Shown one piece after another: positions 1 through 10,530 of a stretch of 64,000 nt of DNA (position 1 is the first letter of the stretch; each line of letters begins with the position of its first letter). The stretch is from Acidimicrobiia bacterium. GTDB lineage: Bacteria > Actinomycetota > Acidimicrobiia > Acidimicrobiales > AC-14. The DNA is taken from contig JAHFUP010000006.1 of assembly GCA_023265025.1 (NCBI GenBank), positions 1-64,000 of the forward strand, written 5' to 3'. The translations under genes and the position numbers were made by a program. The notes beneath the pieces are model-generated. The model did no database searches and was not told the origin of the DNA. It was given only the letters and a program-made list of their open reading frames with translations.

Positions 1-1657
1 CGGCCCGGTCCAGGGCCACCCGGTCCCGCGTGAGGTCGCGGGTGACGAAGCCCACCCGTGCCACCCCTACCGTCCGCAGCCGGCCGAGCAGGTCCTCCAG
101 ACCCTCGGGCTCGGCCAGCAACCAGCGCTGGCGGTCGAAGGTGGACCAGGCGAAACGGGGCATGGAGCCCTGGGTGGTGACCATGATGGGGCTCTGCTCG
201 GCCACCGTCGTGCCGGCGTGGTCGACCGCCGCCACCAGCCGGGCGCTCCTCACGTGAGCCGACCGGAGGGCGCCGACACCGATCACGGTCATGACGATCG
301 AGCAGGCGGCCAGGGCCGCGAGGGCGGTTCGAGCCGTCCGGGTGGTCAGCCGGGCCCCGGCGTCCCGCAGGGCGAGCAGGAGGACCGGCACGTACAGCGG
401 GATGGCCAGTGCGAAGTAGCGCCCGCCCCACTCGCCCCCGCCGCCCTTGGCGTACTGGGTGGCGATGACGGCGACGACGAACAGTGCACTCACGCCGGCC
501 GCGACCCGGGCCGCCTCCGACCTCAGCGTCCGGCGCCCGACCAGCAGGAGGCCGGCGACGACGAGCGGGAAGGCCAGGAGCAGGCCGGGAACGACGGTCG
601 TGGGACCGCTGACCAGGGCGACGACCGCAGCACCCACGGCCACGACTGCGAACAGGCGGATGCGACGCTCGTCGGTGGGCCGCCAGCGGACGGCGCCGGC
701 GCCGGCGGCAACCGCCGCCGCCATGACCAGCAGGGCCATGCCGGTCACGATCCGGCCGCCGTAGCCCGGCGTGAGCCACGTCACGACGAACCCGTGGATG
801 CGGTCATTCACGAGGTTCGAACCGGCCGACACCGCTGGCCCACCGACGCCCGGCAGCCCGCCGCCGCCGAGCAGGCGGACGGTCCACCAGTCCTCGACGA
901 AGTGGGCGGCGACGCCGGCGACCAACGACTCCAAAGCCACGACGGCGGCGACCAGTCGCACCTCCCGCCGGGCCAGGGCCACCACGCCGGCCACTGCGGC
1001 CAGCGCCGCGGCGATGAAGATGCCTTCGGTCCGCAGCAGGACGCAGGCGGCCAGCGCCGGCGCGCCGGCGAGGGCCAGAACGACGCTCCGCCGCTCCAAG
1101 GCGACGATGGCGGCGAGGACGCCCGCCGCGGCCAGCGCCGCCCCCAGGCTGTGGGCGATGAGCAGGTAACCGTGGAACACCAGGGGGCTGGCCAGGCCCA
1201 CGACCCAGACCGCGGGGCGGGCGATCGCCGGGTCGAGGCGCCGGGCGAGGGCGCCGGCCAAGCCGGCGGCGGCCACGGTCCCGAGCAGCGAGAGGAGCAC
1301 CATCGCCGTCGTGCCGCCGGCCCGGTCGGCCGCGGCCAGCAGCAGCGCGTAAAGCGGGTGCTTGCCGAACGGGGCGACGCCGTCGACGCCCCGCTCGGAG
1401 AGCTCGAGGGGATAGTTCACGCCGGTGGGGTCGGCCTCGGGCACCGGGTGCCCGACAATCCAGCCGTCGCCACGGGACAGCGAGCGGGCCTGGACGGCGG
1501 CCGCCCCCTCGTCGGCCGAGAAGGACGAACCGGTGCCGATCAGCGGCATGAGGGCCAGGAGGACGACCGCCAGGGCGGCGACGTGGGCCCGGAGCGGCGC
1601 GTTCCAACCCCGCCGGGCCCGGTGCGCCGGCGCGACCGGGTCCGCCACGAACGTCAT
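1..1657 (-). CDS. polytopic membrane glycosyltransferase-like protein, C-terminus outside window
   Basis: The frame opens at an ATG at 1657 and stays open to the window edge, giving at least 552 residues; the C-terminus is missing. A short basic N-terminus leads into a membrane segment (ALAVVLLALMPLIG, about residues 26-40). An acidic loop containing FSADEGA follows, and then many hydrophobic segments. An acidic residue in the first extracytoplasmic loop followed by repeated membrane helices is typical of GT-C enzymes of the GT39/ArnT type, which transfer sugars from lipid-linked donors. That assignment is inferred from architecture; substrate and acceptor cannot be read. The gene is divergent from a similar membrane protein about 100 nt away, so the two may share a promoter region. 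Confidence 0.7.
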   Translation of the reverse strand, partial: MTFVADPVAPAHRARRGWNAPLRAHVAALAVVLLALMPLIGTGSSFSADEGAAAVQARSLSRGDGWIVGHPVPEADPTGVNYPLELSERGVDGVAPFGKHPLYALLLAAADRAGGTTAMVLLSLLGTVAAAGLAGALARRLDPAIARPAVWVVGLASPLVFHGYLLIAHSLGAALAAAGVLAAIVALERRSVVLALAGAPALAACVLLRTEGIFIAAALAAVAGVVALARREVRLVAAVVALESLVAGVAAHFVEDWWTVRLLGGGGLPGVGGPAVSAGSNLVNDRIHGFVVTWLTPGYGGRIVTGMALLVMAAAVAAGAGAVRWRPTDERRIRLFAVVAVGAAVVALVSGPTTVVPGLLLAFPLVVAGLLLVGRRTLRSEAARVAAGVSALFVVAVIATQYAKGGGGEWGGRYFALAIPLYVPVLLLALRDAGARLTTRTARTALAALAACSIVMTVIGVGALRSAHVRSARLVAAVDHAGTTVAEQSPIMVTTQGSMPRFAWSTFDRQRWLLAEPEGLEDLLGRLRTVGVARVGFVTRDLTRDRVALDRA

Positions 1658-1758
1658 AGGACAGGTATCGACCGGTCGACGACCGGTTCTGAGCGGTTCT
1701 TCGGCCCGCCGATCTCAAGGCGCCCCCCGCCGTGGACGACAACCGTCCCAGCACCGTG

Positions 1759-3169
1759 ATGAACACTACGACGACACCCCGGACGGGTGCGGAGGTACGC
1801 GAGGGACCGGTGCAGGTTCGGCCGCGGGCCGGCCGTCAGGCGATCCGGGCCGGCGCCGGCCTCGGGCTGCTCACCTTCGGTGGCTACCTCCCCGGCCTGG
1901 GCCGGTCGCTGGACTTCGACAGCGCCCAGACCGTCGGCATGTTCGTCAGGCCCGGCCCACCGTGGGCCGCGTTCCGGCTCCAGGCCGCGTTCAACAACCA
2001 CCCGATGTTCTCGTTCTTCGAGCAGCTCGTCCGGGTCGTCACCGGCCGGACCGACGCCGGCACCATGCGGCTGCTGCCGATCCTCTTCGCCGCCCTGGCC
2101 GTCGCCATCCTGACCTGGTTCACCACCCGCCGCCACGGCCTGGCCGCCGGCCTGGTCGCCGGCGGGCTGCTGGCCTGCAACCCCACCTTCGCCGGTCTCT
2201 CCCGCGGGGTCCGGGGCTACAGCCTTCTCGTCCTCTGCGCCATCGTGGCGACCATCCTTGTCGCCGAGTACCGGCCGGACGCCTCCCGCTGGGCCGACCT
2301 CGCCTACGTGCTGTCCGCCGGCGTCGGGCTGGCCACCCACCTCTACATGTTCCCGGTGCTCGTCGCCCACGTCGGGGCGGTCGTCGCCGGGCGCCGGCTG
2401 GACGCCCGCTGGCGGCTCCGGTTCGCCGGTGCCGGCGCCGTCGCCGCCTTCGCCTACGCCGGCATGGCGGCGACGATGGTCGACACCATGGGCCGCCTCC
2501 CGCGGGTCCTCCAGGTCGGACTGCCGTGGCGGGTCGCGGTCATGGCCACCGGCGGCGGCCGGGCCTCCCTCGCCGTCGCACCCCTGGTGATCGCCGGCGC
2601 CGTCCTCCTCCTGCGCCGCAGCCGGGCCGCGCGTGGGGCGGCCATCGCCCTCGCCGGCATATTGCTCCTCCAGTGGGCCGGGCTGCAGTCGTCGGCGATG
2701 ACGCCGCGCTTCTTCGTATGGCTGGTACCGGGCAGTGCCTACCTGGCCGGCGTCGCCGTCGGGCGGATCCGGGCCGGAGCGCTGCTGGGCGCCGGCTCGG
2801 CGGCGCTCGCCGTGCTGGTGATCGTCCCGGGCCTCACCGACGACCCCGCGGCGTACCGGCAGGCGGCCGCGCTCATCCGTGCCGCCAACGCCTCCGGCGC
2901 ACGGAGCTGCGTCGTTGACGTGGGCGTGCGCCCGATGCAGGCCTACCTCGACACGCCCCGGGACTTCGCCGTCGTCATCGAACCCGCGGAGCTCGACCAG
3001 TGCGACGTCGTGGTCGTCGCCGCCTGGTGGGAGTCGACCGCGGAGTGGTACAAAGCCGACCAGCGCGTGATCGCCGAAGCCGAGCGCCGGTACCCGCACC
3101 GCCTGGTGCTGGCCCACGGCGACCCCACCCTGGTGTTCTCCAACCGGGCTCTCGCCCAAGGAGCGCCGG

Positions 3170-3186
<17 letters not shown>
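1759..3186 (+). CDS. membrane glycosyltransferase-like protein (GT-C type)
   Basis: This 475-residue protein has about ten hydrophobic segments. After a basic N-terminus and a first helix (about residues 30-48) comes LDFDSAQT (residues 51-58), an acidic motif in the first outer loop like that of GT39/PMT-type glycosyltransferases. A soluble C-terminal part of about 110 residues follows the last helix and contains [12 protein letters not shown]. The ATG at 1759 was chosen; an in-frame GTG at 1732 would add nine residues, and neither has a clear ribosome site. The gene is divergent from a second GT-C-like gene and converges with uvrB, overlapping it by 17 nt. The donor and acceptor are unknown. 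Confidence 0.7.
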
Positions 3187-5191
<2,005 letters not shown>

Positions 5192-5235
5192 CCCGGACAG
5201 GCTACGGCCACCCTGCGACATTTCACATCGTCAGA

Positions 5236-5255
5236 GCGACGTCAAACGTCGCAAG
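5236..5255. repeat. 20-nt direct repeat, left copy, flanking the AbiEi/DUF559 gene
   Basis: GCGACGTCAAACGTCGCAAG occurs just upstream of the uvrB start. The first 17 nt form a hairpin with a 7-bp stem and a CAA loop. A copy with one mismatch lies at 6207-6226 in the same orientation, on the other side of the AbiEi-like gene. A second small hairpin, AAGGTGC with GCACCCTT, follows directly. Confidence 0.75.
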
Positions 5256-5289
5256 GTGCATTGTCGCACCCTTCTGCTGTACTGTACGC

Positions 5290-6239
5290 ATGGATCGACG
5301 GGCGTCGGCACTGGCCGAGTGGCAACACGGCGTGCTCTCGCTACGACAGGCGGAGGTGCTGGGATTCACACCGGCGGCCGTCCAGCACCGGTTGAGAACA
5401 GGCCGTTGGGAGTTGCTCCGCTCTGGGGTGTACCGGATGCCGGGCTCTCTGCGGACGTGGGAGCAGGGCCTCATGGCTGCCGTGCTGACCGCCGGCGCCG
5501 GCGCCGTCGCCTCGCACCGTTCCGCCGCGGCCCTCGCTGGCATCCCGGCTTCCCCCGGCAAGGAGCCCCAGAGCTCACCGTCATCCGCCCCAAGCGCTAC
5601 CGGGACGCAGGGGCGACCGTTCACCAGAGCGCCCAGTTCCCGGACTCGCACGTAACCCGCATCGACAGCGTCCCCTGCACCCGGGTCGGCCGCACGCTGG
5701 TGGATCTGGCCGGCACGGTCCCGCCGGCGCAGACCGAGCGGGCGATCGACAACTGCCTGAGCGCCGGTCTGGTGTCGCCGGCCGCGCTCGAGGCGGCCGT
5801 GCTCGAACTCGCTCGCCCTGGCCGCCATGGCATCGCCCTCCTGCGCCGGCTGCTCGACGAGCGGGGGCCGGGCTACGTTGCCCCGACCAGTGAGCTCGAA
5901 GCGCGCTTTCTGCGCCTGGTGCGCGCCGCGGGGCTCCCGGAGCCCGTCCGCCAGCCCAACGTCGGGGACGCCGACGGTTGGGCCGGCCGGGCTGACTATG
6001 CCTACCGGCCGATCCGCCTCCTCATCGAGCTCGACAGTCGCCGGCACCACATGTCGAAGCTCGACTTCGAGGCCGACCGGGACCGGGATAACCGCCGGGT
6101 GGCCGCCGGGTGGCGACCGGTGCGGTTCACCTTCGACCAGATCACCCGTCATCCGGCCGATGTGATCGACGTCCTCCTCCGTTCCGGCGTCGTTCCGCAT
6201 CGCCCTGGCGATGTCAAACGTCGCAAGCTGGTCGGGTGA
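5290..6239 (+). pseudogene. AbiEi-type winged-helix / DUF559-like nuclease protein, frameshifted
   Basis: Residues encoded from 5290 (EWQHGVLSLRQAEVLGFTP, VYRMPGSLRTWEQ, ASHRSAAAL) match the N-terminal half of the intact paralogue at 42236-43144. The C-terminal half (RTLVDLAGTVPP, LLIELDSRRHH, DFEADRDRDNRR) continues in another frame to 6239. One added C in the CCCCC run at 5552-5556 restores one frame of about 316 residues and gives GIPASPRQGAPELTV across the junction. The N-terminus resembles AbiEi-family antitoxin winged-helix domains and the C-terminus a DUF559/Vsr-like PD-(D/E)XK nuclease. It is either a recent pseudogene or a homopolymer sequencing error. It sits between uvrB and coaE, bounded by a direct repeat. 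Confidence 0.75.
6207..6226. repeat. 20-nt direct repeat, right copy
   Basis: GCGATGTCAAACGTCGCAAG matches 5236-5255 with one mismatch, and the stem is kept through a G-T pair. It lies inside the last codons of both the AbiEi-like reading frame and the opposite coaE gene, whose stop codon is in it. Confidence 0.75.
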
Positions 6240-6819
6240 GGCGCCGCCACACCGCTTCCACCTGTTCCTCGAGAGATGCAAGCGATCCGGAGTTGTCGAT
6301 CACGACGTCGGCGGCAGCCAGGCGCTGGGCCCGGGACACCTGGGCGGCCATCCGCCGGCGGGCATCGGCCTCGGCCATCCCGCGGCCCTCGGTCAGCCGG
6401 CGCAGGGCGACGCCGGGGGCGCAGTCGACCACGATCACCGCCGACTCGCCGTAGGAGCGGCCCGACTCGACGAGCAGGGGGATCTCCAGCACGACGACGG
6501 CGTCGGTCCCAGCCAGCGAAGCCACCCGCGCCTCGATCGCGGCCCGGACGGGTGGGTGGACGATGGCGTTCAGGTCGGCCAGCGCCGGCGGGTCGTCGAA
6601 GACGACGCCGGCCAGGGCGGCCCGGTCCAGCGACCCGTCGCCGGCCAGCACGCCGGCGCCGAAGCGGTCGACGACGGCCCGCAGGCCCAGCGTGCCCGCA
6701 GCGACGGCGTCCCGTGCCAGGATGTCGGCGTCGACCACAACAGCCCCGCGCCGGGCCAACATGTCGGAAACGGTGGACTTGCCGGCCCCGATGCCCCCCG
6801 TCAAGCCGACGACCACCAT
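6214..6819 (-). CDS. coaE: dephospho-CoA kinase
   Basis: CoaE phosphorylates the ribose 3'-hydroxyl of dephospho-CoA, the last step of coenzyme A synthesis. The protein begins VVVGLTGGIGAGKST, with the P-loop at residues 6-14. It also shows VDADILARDAV, the LNAIVHPPVR motif and VLEIPLLVESG, all standard CoaE features. At 201 residues it is of normal length. The ATG at 6819 was chosen because it places the P-loop at the N-terminus; an upstream ATG at 6840 is possible. The start codon overlaps the ATG of the divergent gene within one CATG. CoaE lies near uvrB in Mycobacterium too; here the frameshifted AbiEi-like gene separates them. Confidence 0.95.
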   Translation of the reverse strand: MVVVGLTGGIGAGKSTVSDMLARRGAVVVDADILARDAVAAGTLGLRAVVDRFGAGVLAGDGSLDRAALAGVVFDDPPALADLNAIVHPPVRAAIEARVASLAGTDAVVVLEIPLLVESGRSYGESAVIVVDCAPGVALRRLTEGRGMAEADARRRMAAQVSRAQRLAAADVVIDNSGSLASLEEQVEAVWRRLTRPACDV

Positions 6820-7498
6820 GGCCGATAAGGACCGTATCATCACGCTTCGACGGCCACCCTCCCTCCTGTTCTCTCCCCGGGCGGATGAGCGCCTCGCCGC
6901 GGCCCGGGCCCAGGGGAAGCGGCAACGGGCCGCCCTGGCCGGTCGGGCCGGCGACTGGCCGCCGAACTCTCCCGGCTCCCTGAACGCCTGGCTCCTGCTG
7001 GTCACCACCAAGCCCCCGGTCTGGCGGGACCCTGTGCTCACCTGGCAGGACCGCCCGCTCACCCTCGGCGACGCCAACGAGAGCTTCTTCTACCCCGACC
7101 CGCTCGGATTCTGGAGCGAGATCCGCCGCTGGTCCCAAGAGCTGTTCCGCCTCCGGTACCCGACCTGGGGCCTTGGCGAGTCCCTGGCCCTCACCTCGCT
7201 CCTGCACGTCGGCGAAGACTCGAGCCGGTTCGGCACCGCAGTGAACCTGTTCGCGCCGCGGGTCATCCTCTTCCTCGATGAGCCGTCCTGGCTGGGATCC
7301 GGCATCGAGATACAGAAGTCGGTGAACCACTACATCAAGGACCCCCACCGCTCGGGCCAGGTCTACGAGGGTTTCTGGGGCGAGACGGCCGACGGGGTCG
7401 CCGTCGGCAAATCGCCGCAGCACCCGACCACCCACAACCTGTACCGGGCCCAGGACATGGCCGGCTTCCTGCGGGCGGCGCCGATCCCGCCTCCCTAG
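6818..7498 (+). CDS. conserved-looking protein of unknown function
   Basis: I do not recognise this 226-residue protein. It has a basic N-terminus (ITLRRPPSLLFSPRADERLAAARAQGKRQR) and then a mixed soluble sequence with aromatic-rich stretches such as NESFFYPDPLGFWSEIRRW. No signal peptide or membrane segment is evident. Codon use looks like its neighbours, with G/C at most third positions. Its ATG at 6818 shares a CATG with the coaE start on the other strand, and no ribosome site is visible, which suggests a leaderless transcript. Its stop codon shares CTAG with the stop of the convergent gene. Confidence 0.7.
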   Translation: MADKDRIITLRRPPSLLFSPRADERLAAARAQGKRQRAALAGRAGDWPPNSPGSLNAWLLLVTTKPPVWRDPVLTWQDRPLTLGDANESFFYPDPLGFWSEIRRWSQELFRLRYPTWGLGESLALTSLLHVGEDSSRFGTAVNLFAPRVILFLDEPSWLGSGIEIQKSVNHYIKDPHRSGQVYEGFWGETADGVAVGKSPQHPTTHNLYRAQDMAGFLRAAPIPPP

Positions 7499-7797
7499 GG
7501 CGCCACCAACTGGACGGCGTGGCGGGTGCCCAGCAACGGCTTCAACAGCCGCTGGATCACGTCCCGATGTTGCGGGTGGGACGCGTAGCGCTGGTAGCCG
7601 TCGAGGTCGTCGAACTCCGCCACCACGGCGTACCTGTCGTTGCCCACCGCCACGCCGGCGTCGGCGCCCGAGCGGTAGGACCGGATCTCCGGGATCAGCC
7701 CCGGCAGCTCCGCCAGCGCCTCGTGCAGGACCCTGACCTCCTCGTCGCTCGTGCCCGGCTTCCAGGTGAACACGGCGACGTGGGTTACTCCTCCCAC
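7495..7797 (-). CDS. Dabb-type (stress-responsive A/B barrel) small protein
   Basis: This protein of about 100 residues starts THVAVFTWKPGTSDEEV and ends in a typical dimeric alpha/beta-barrel pattern (YAVVAEFDDLDGYQRYASHPQHRDV). This is the Dabb family, small ferredoxin-fold proteins often of unknown substrate. The GTG at 7797 is the only start codon close enough to the conserved beginning, and it overlaps the end of the upstream hydrolase gene by 13 nt, so the two are probably co-transcribed. The start is uncertain. Confidence 0.75.
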   Translation of the reverse strand: MGGVTHVAVFTWKPGTSDEEVRVLHEALAELPGLIPEIRSYRSGADAGVAVGNDRYAVVAEFDDLDGYQRYASHPQHRDVIQRLLKPLLGTRHAVQLVAP

Positions 7798-8543
7798 TGG
7801 CAGATGCCGCCGAGGAAGTCCCGGACCAGCTCCGGCCAGCGGCGCACGGCGGCCAGATCGTCGGCGAGGTGCAACTCGCTCATCACCATGAGATCGGCGA
7901 GGCTCTCCGCGGTCGACACAGGGTGGGCCGCGTCCCCGGTCCACGCCAGGATCAGCGTGGGCACGACCACGGCGTGGAGCTCATCACGGGTCGGCAGGTC
8001 GGAGGAGGCCGCACCCCGGAGGATGGACGGCACCACCTTCTCGTCCATGCGCCGGAGGTGGCGGAGCCAGATGCTGTCCGCATCGGGCAGCTCCTCGGCC
8101 AGGATGCGGGGCTGGCCCACGGTCTGGAGGGCCTTGAGGTAGCCGGGCATACCCCGACGCTCGACCATCCGGGCCGCCGCCTCGTAGGCCTCGGCCTGGG
8201 CCGGGCGGTCCTCCCAGGCGCTCGGCGGGGTGACGATCACCAGACCTTGGATGCGCCGGGGTGCCCGCACCGCGGCGTACAGCGCGGTCGCGGCTCCCAT
8301 CGACGCCCCGCCGGCCACGAACGGCCCCTGCCTGGACACCCGCAGCATGTCGTCGACCAGGGCCGACCAGCGGTAGGCCCGGTCCTCGAAGTGCGCGCAC
8401 TCGCACCCGCCATGGCCCCGGGCGTCGTAGCGGATCACGTTCGCCACGGCCTTGGCGCTCGACCAGTCGAACAGGCCGAGGTCGTCCTCGTGCGCCATAC
8501 AGCTGTTCAGCGCATGGGCCCAGACGAACGTGCAGCGACTCAC
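7785..8543 (-). CDS. alpha/beta-fold hydrolase
   Basis: This 252-residue soluble protein has the hydrolase pattern VIRYDARGHGGC (about residues 37-48), the nucleophile elbow GGASMGAATAL with Ser in GxSxG form, an acidic residue after strand 7 (LAWTGDAAHPVS), and a late His (SELHLADDL). The substrate is unknown; simple carboxylesters or lactones are possible. The GTG start at 8543 gives the expected beta-strand start CTFVWAHALNS. The next gene, a Dabb protein, overlaps its 3' end. Confidence 0.85.
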   Translation of the reverse strand: MSRCTFVWAHALNSCMAHEDDLGLFDWSSAKAVANVIRYDARGHGGCECAHFEDRAYRWSALVDDMLRVSRQGPFVAGGASMGAATALYAAVRAPRRIQGLVIVTPPSAWEDRPAQAEAYEAAARMVERRGMPGYLKALQTVGQPRILAEELPDADSIWLRHLRRMDEKVVPSILRGAASSDLPTRDELHAVVVPTLILAWTGDAAHPVSTAESLADLMVMSELHLADDLAAVRRWPELVRDFLGGICQWEE

Positions 8544-8607
8544 CAGCGACCGAGGTTCCCTGTTCGAGGAGTGTCAACCTCTTTAGACCATAGAACCGGC
8601 CGCATCA

Positions 8608-8645
8608 ATAGCTGTCCGGCGCAGCTACCTGCGCCGGACAGCTAT
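8608..8645. repeat. perfect 17-bp palindrome with 4-nt loop
   Basis: The left arm ATAGCTGTCCGGCGCAG (8608-8624), the loop CTAC and the perfectly complementary right arm (8629-8645) lie between the end of the tadG-like gene and the start of the hydrolase gene. It could terminate the tadE-tadG transcript, but no U-tract follows on either strand. The length and perfection recall the palindromes near the AbiEi/DUF559 genes. Confidence 0.75.
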
Positions 8646-8658
8646 CACGGAACTAGCA

Positions 8659-10530
8659 CTAGCCGACCAGGGAGGGAACCTGGTAGCCGTACGGGGCCGA
8701 CGGGCCGACGCTGCTGGTTGGGTCGGTGTTGAACGACGTCGGGTTGCAGTGCTGGACAGGCGGGGCCCAGATGTCGGCGTCGCCCAGGGACAGGCCCAGC
8801 GCCCGCTGGAGCGGCTTGACGATGAGGTTGTTCAACGGCGTCAGCGTGGGGTTGAGCACCGCCCAGATAGCCGACTGGATCCCCGGGAGGTCCAAACCGA
8901 GGGGCAGGGCGCCGCTCACCGTCACGGTGAGGTTGCCGTCCATGGCGGTCGGCAGGGTCAGGGCTGTGGTCCCCGGCACCTTCTGGGACGTGGTGCCGTC
9001 GTAGGGCCCGGTGAAGGTCAGCGTGCCCGAGTGACCTGGGATTGACGAGACGACAGCACCAGTGGCACTCACGGTCACCGTGACGCTCGACAGAACCAGG
9101 TTGACGGTGAGCGAACCGATCGGGGTGGAGACCGCGGTGATCACCGTACCGGAGGGGCTGGTGATGTTGGCGTTGGTGGCGGCGTTCATCGACGTCTTGG
9201 CCACGCTCGTCTGGCCGAAGATCTTGACGTTCGACGGCTCGTCGGCTCCGGTCGGGCAGGTGAGCGTGTCAAGGCTGGCGCTCGCACCGGCTCCCTCGAA
9301 GAAGTACGGGACCTTGAGGGTCAGGTTGCCCAGGAGCGGGATGGGCACGACCACGTTGGACTCGACCAACAGGCGGACCTGCGCGGTCTCGGCCACCGTC
9401 CGGTAGACGCCGGCGGCGGTCTTCGGCGGTCCCGTCTTCTGCTGCGGGGGCTCGATCAGGCCGAACTTCACGGTGACACCCGTCCCCGGGAGCCCGGGGA
9501 TGTCCGTCGCCGTGAGATCCATCGAGATGAAGTTGTTGCCGTTCGCCACGATCAGGCCGCCCATCACGATGTCCTTGACGTTGATGGTGGCATCGGCGAC
9601 GTCGTTGCCACTGCCGACGTTGCCGACGATGTCGAACAGACTGCGCAGGGTCACGTTCGCGCCGGCGACGGCGCTGACCTGGTTCCGGATGGCGATCAGC
9701 GGCGTCACCGCGGCCAGGCTGGAGGGCGAACCGTCGGCGTTGAGGGCGTCGACCGTGGCGTTGAGAAGGTTGCGGTACTTCATGCTGGCGTCCAGCACTC
9801 CATTGGGCGAGCCAGCAGTCGCTCCAAGTGCGGTGCGGAGCCGTTCCAGGCTGACCTTCCCGTTCGCCAGGCCCTGCCAGCCGACGGCATCGACAGCGTA
9901 CGTGCCGCCGACGGTGCGGTTCAGCAGCAGGTTCAGGATCTTCGAGTCCGACGACGTGGCGGAGGCGAGCGTCGAGCCGACCCGGACGGTGCCGAGGGGG
10001 CTGACGGAGGTCTCGGTCGTGCCGGGCACCTTCTCGCAGAGGTCCGGGTAGTAGCAGCCGGCGCCGTTGCCGAGGCTCGCCGTCCCCTTGCGGGAGACGT
10101 TATGACCACCACCGACGGACGGGAAGTCGTTCTTGTGGATGCTCTTGGTCGTCACCCGGACTGCGGTCGCCACGGGGAGCGTCGCCGGGAGGCTTGTGAA
10201 GATGCCGGTGGCGCCGTCGGCCCACTGGACGATCAGGCCGCACCCGTCCGCCACGTTGGTGTCCGGGCACTCGAAGCCGTTGCGAGTCGCGCTGGCCACG
10301 ACGGCGGCCGTGGGGTCAGCAGGAAGGACCCGCACCCCGTCAAGGGCGCCCAGGTCGGCGACCTTCTGGTCCTGCCGGGCCTCCTCGGCCAGGGTGCCGA
10401 GGTCGACGGCGAAGCTGGCGGCGATCATCGCCACCACGATCCCGACAGCGGCTAGGACGGCGAGGGCACCCCGCTCGTCAGACCGGGAACGGCCGCGAAG
10501 GAACATCGTACGGAGCCTCGATTCGCTCAT
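8659..10530 (-). CDS. TadG-like pilus-assembly/pseudopilin protein
   Basis: This 623-residue protein has an N-terminal class III-type leader and helix: basic residues, then ERGALAVLAAVGIVVAMIAAS (about 19-39), as in the TadE/TadG-like Flp assembly family. The rest is a long, secreted, Gly/Ser/Thr/Val-rich domain with few cysteines (CPDTNVADGC, GAGCYYPDLCEK), probably disulfide-bonded outside the membrane. The ATG at 10530 overlaps the tadE stop (ATGA). It is probably a minor pseudopilin or surface component of the Tad pilus encoded alongside. The function of the large ectodomain is unknown. Confidence 0.8.
   Translation of the reverse strand: MSESRLRTMFLRGRSRSDERGALAVLAAVGIVVAMIAASFAVDLGTLAEEARQDQKVADLGALDGVRVLPADPTAAVVASATRNGFECPDTNVADGCGLIVQWADGATGIFTSLPATLPVATAVRVTTKSIHKNDFPSVGGGHNVSRKGTASLGNGAGCYYPDLCEKVPGTTETSVSPLGTVRVGSTLASATSSDSKILNLLLNRTVGGTYAVDAVGWQGLANGKVSLERLRTALGATAGSPNGVLDASMKYRNLLNATVDALNADGSPSSLAAVTPLIAIRNQVSAVAGANVTLRSLFDIVGNVGSGNDVADATINVKDIVMGGLIVANGNNFISMDLTATDIPGLPGTGVTVKFGLIEPPQQKTGPPKTAAGVYRTVAETAQVRLLVESNVVVPIPLLGNLTLKVPYFFEGAGASASLDTLTCPTGADEPSNVKIFGQTSVAKTSMNAATNANITSPSGTVITAVSTPIGSLTVNLVLSSVTVTVSATGAVVSSIPGHSGTLTFTGPYDGTTSQKVPGTTALTLPTAMDGNLTVTVSGALPLGLDLPGIQSAIWAVLNPTLTPLNNLIVKPLQRALGLSLGDADIWAPPVQHCNPTSFNTDPTSSVGPSAPYGYQVPSLVG

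Noticed and set aside
218..1759. Long plus-strand open frame opposite the first glycosyltransferase gene, and many similar long frames elsewhere
   Set aside because: They are Arg/Pro/Gly/Asp-rich or His-rich translations that appear opposite or out of phase with real genes because of high GC; the real frames show family motifs or membrane helices.
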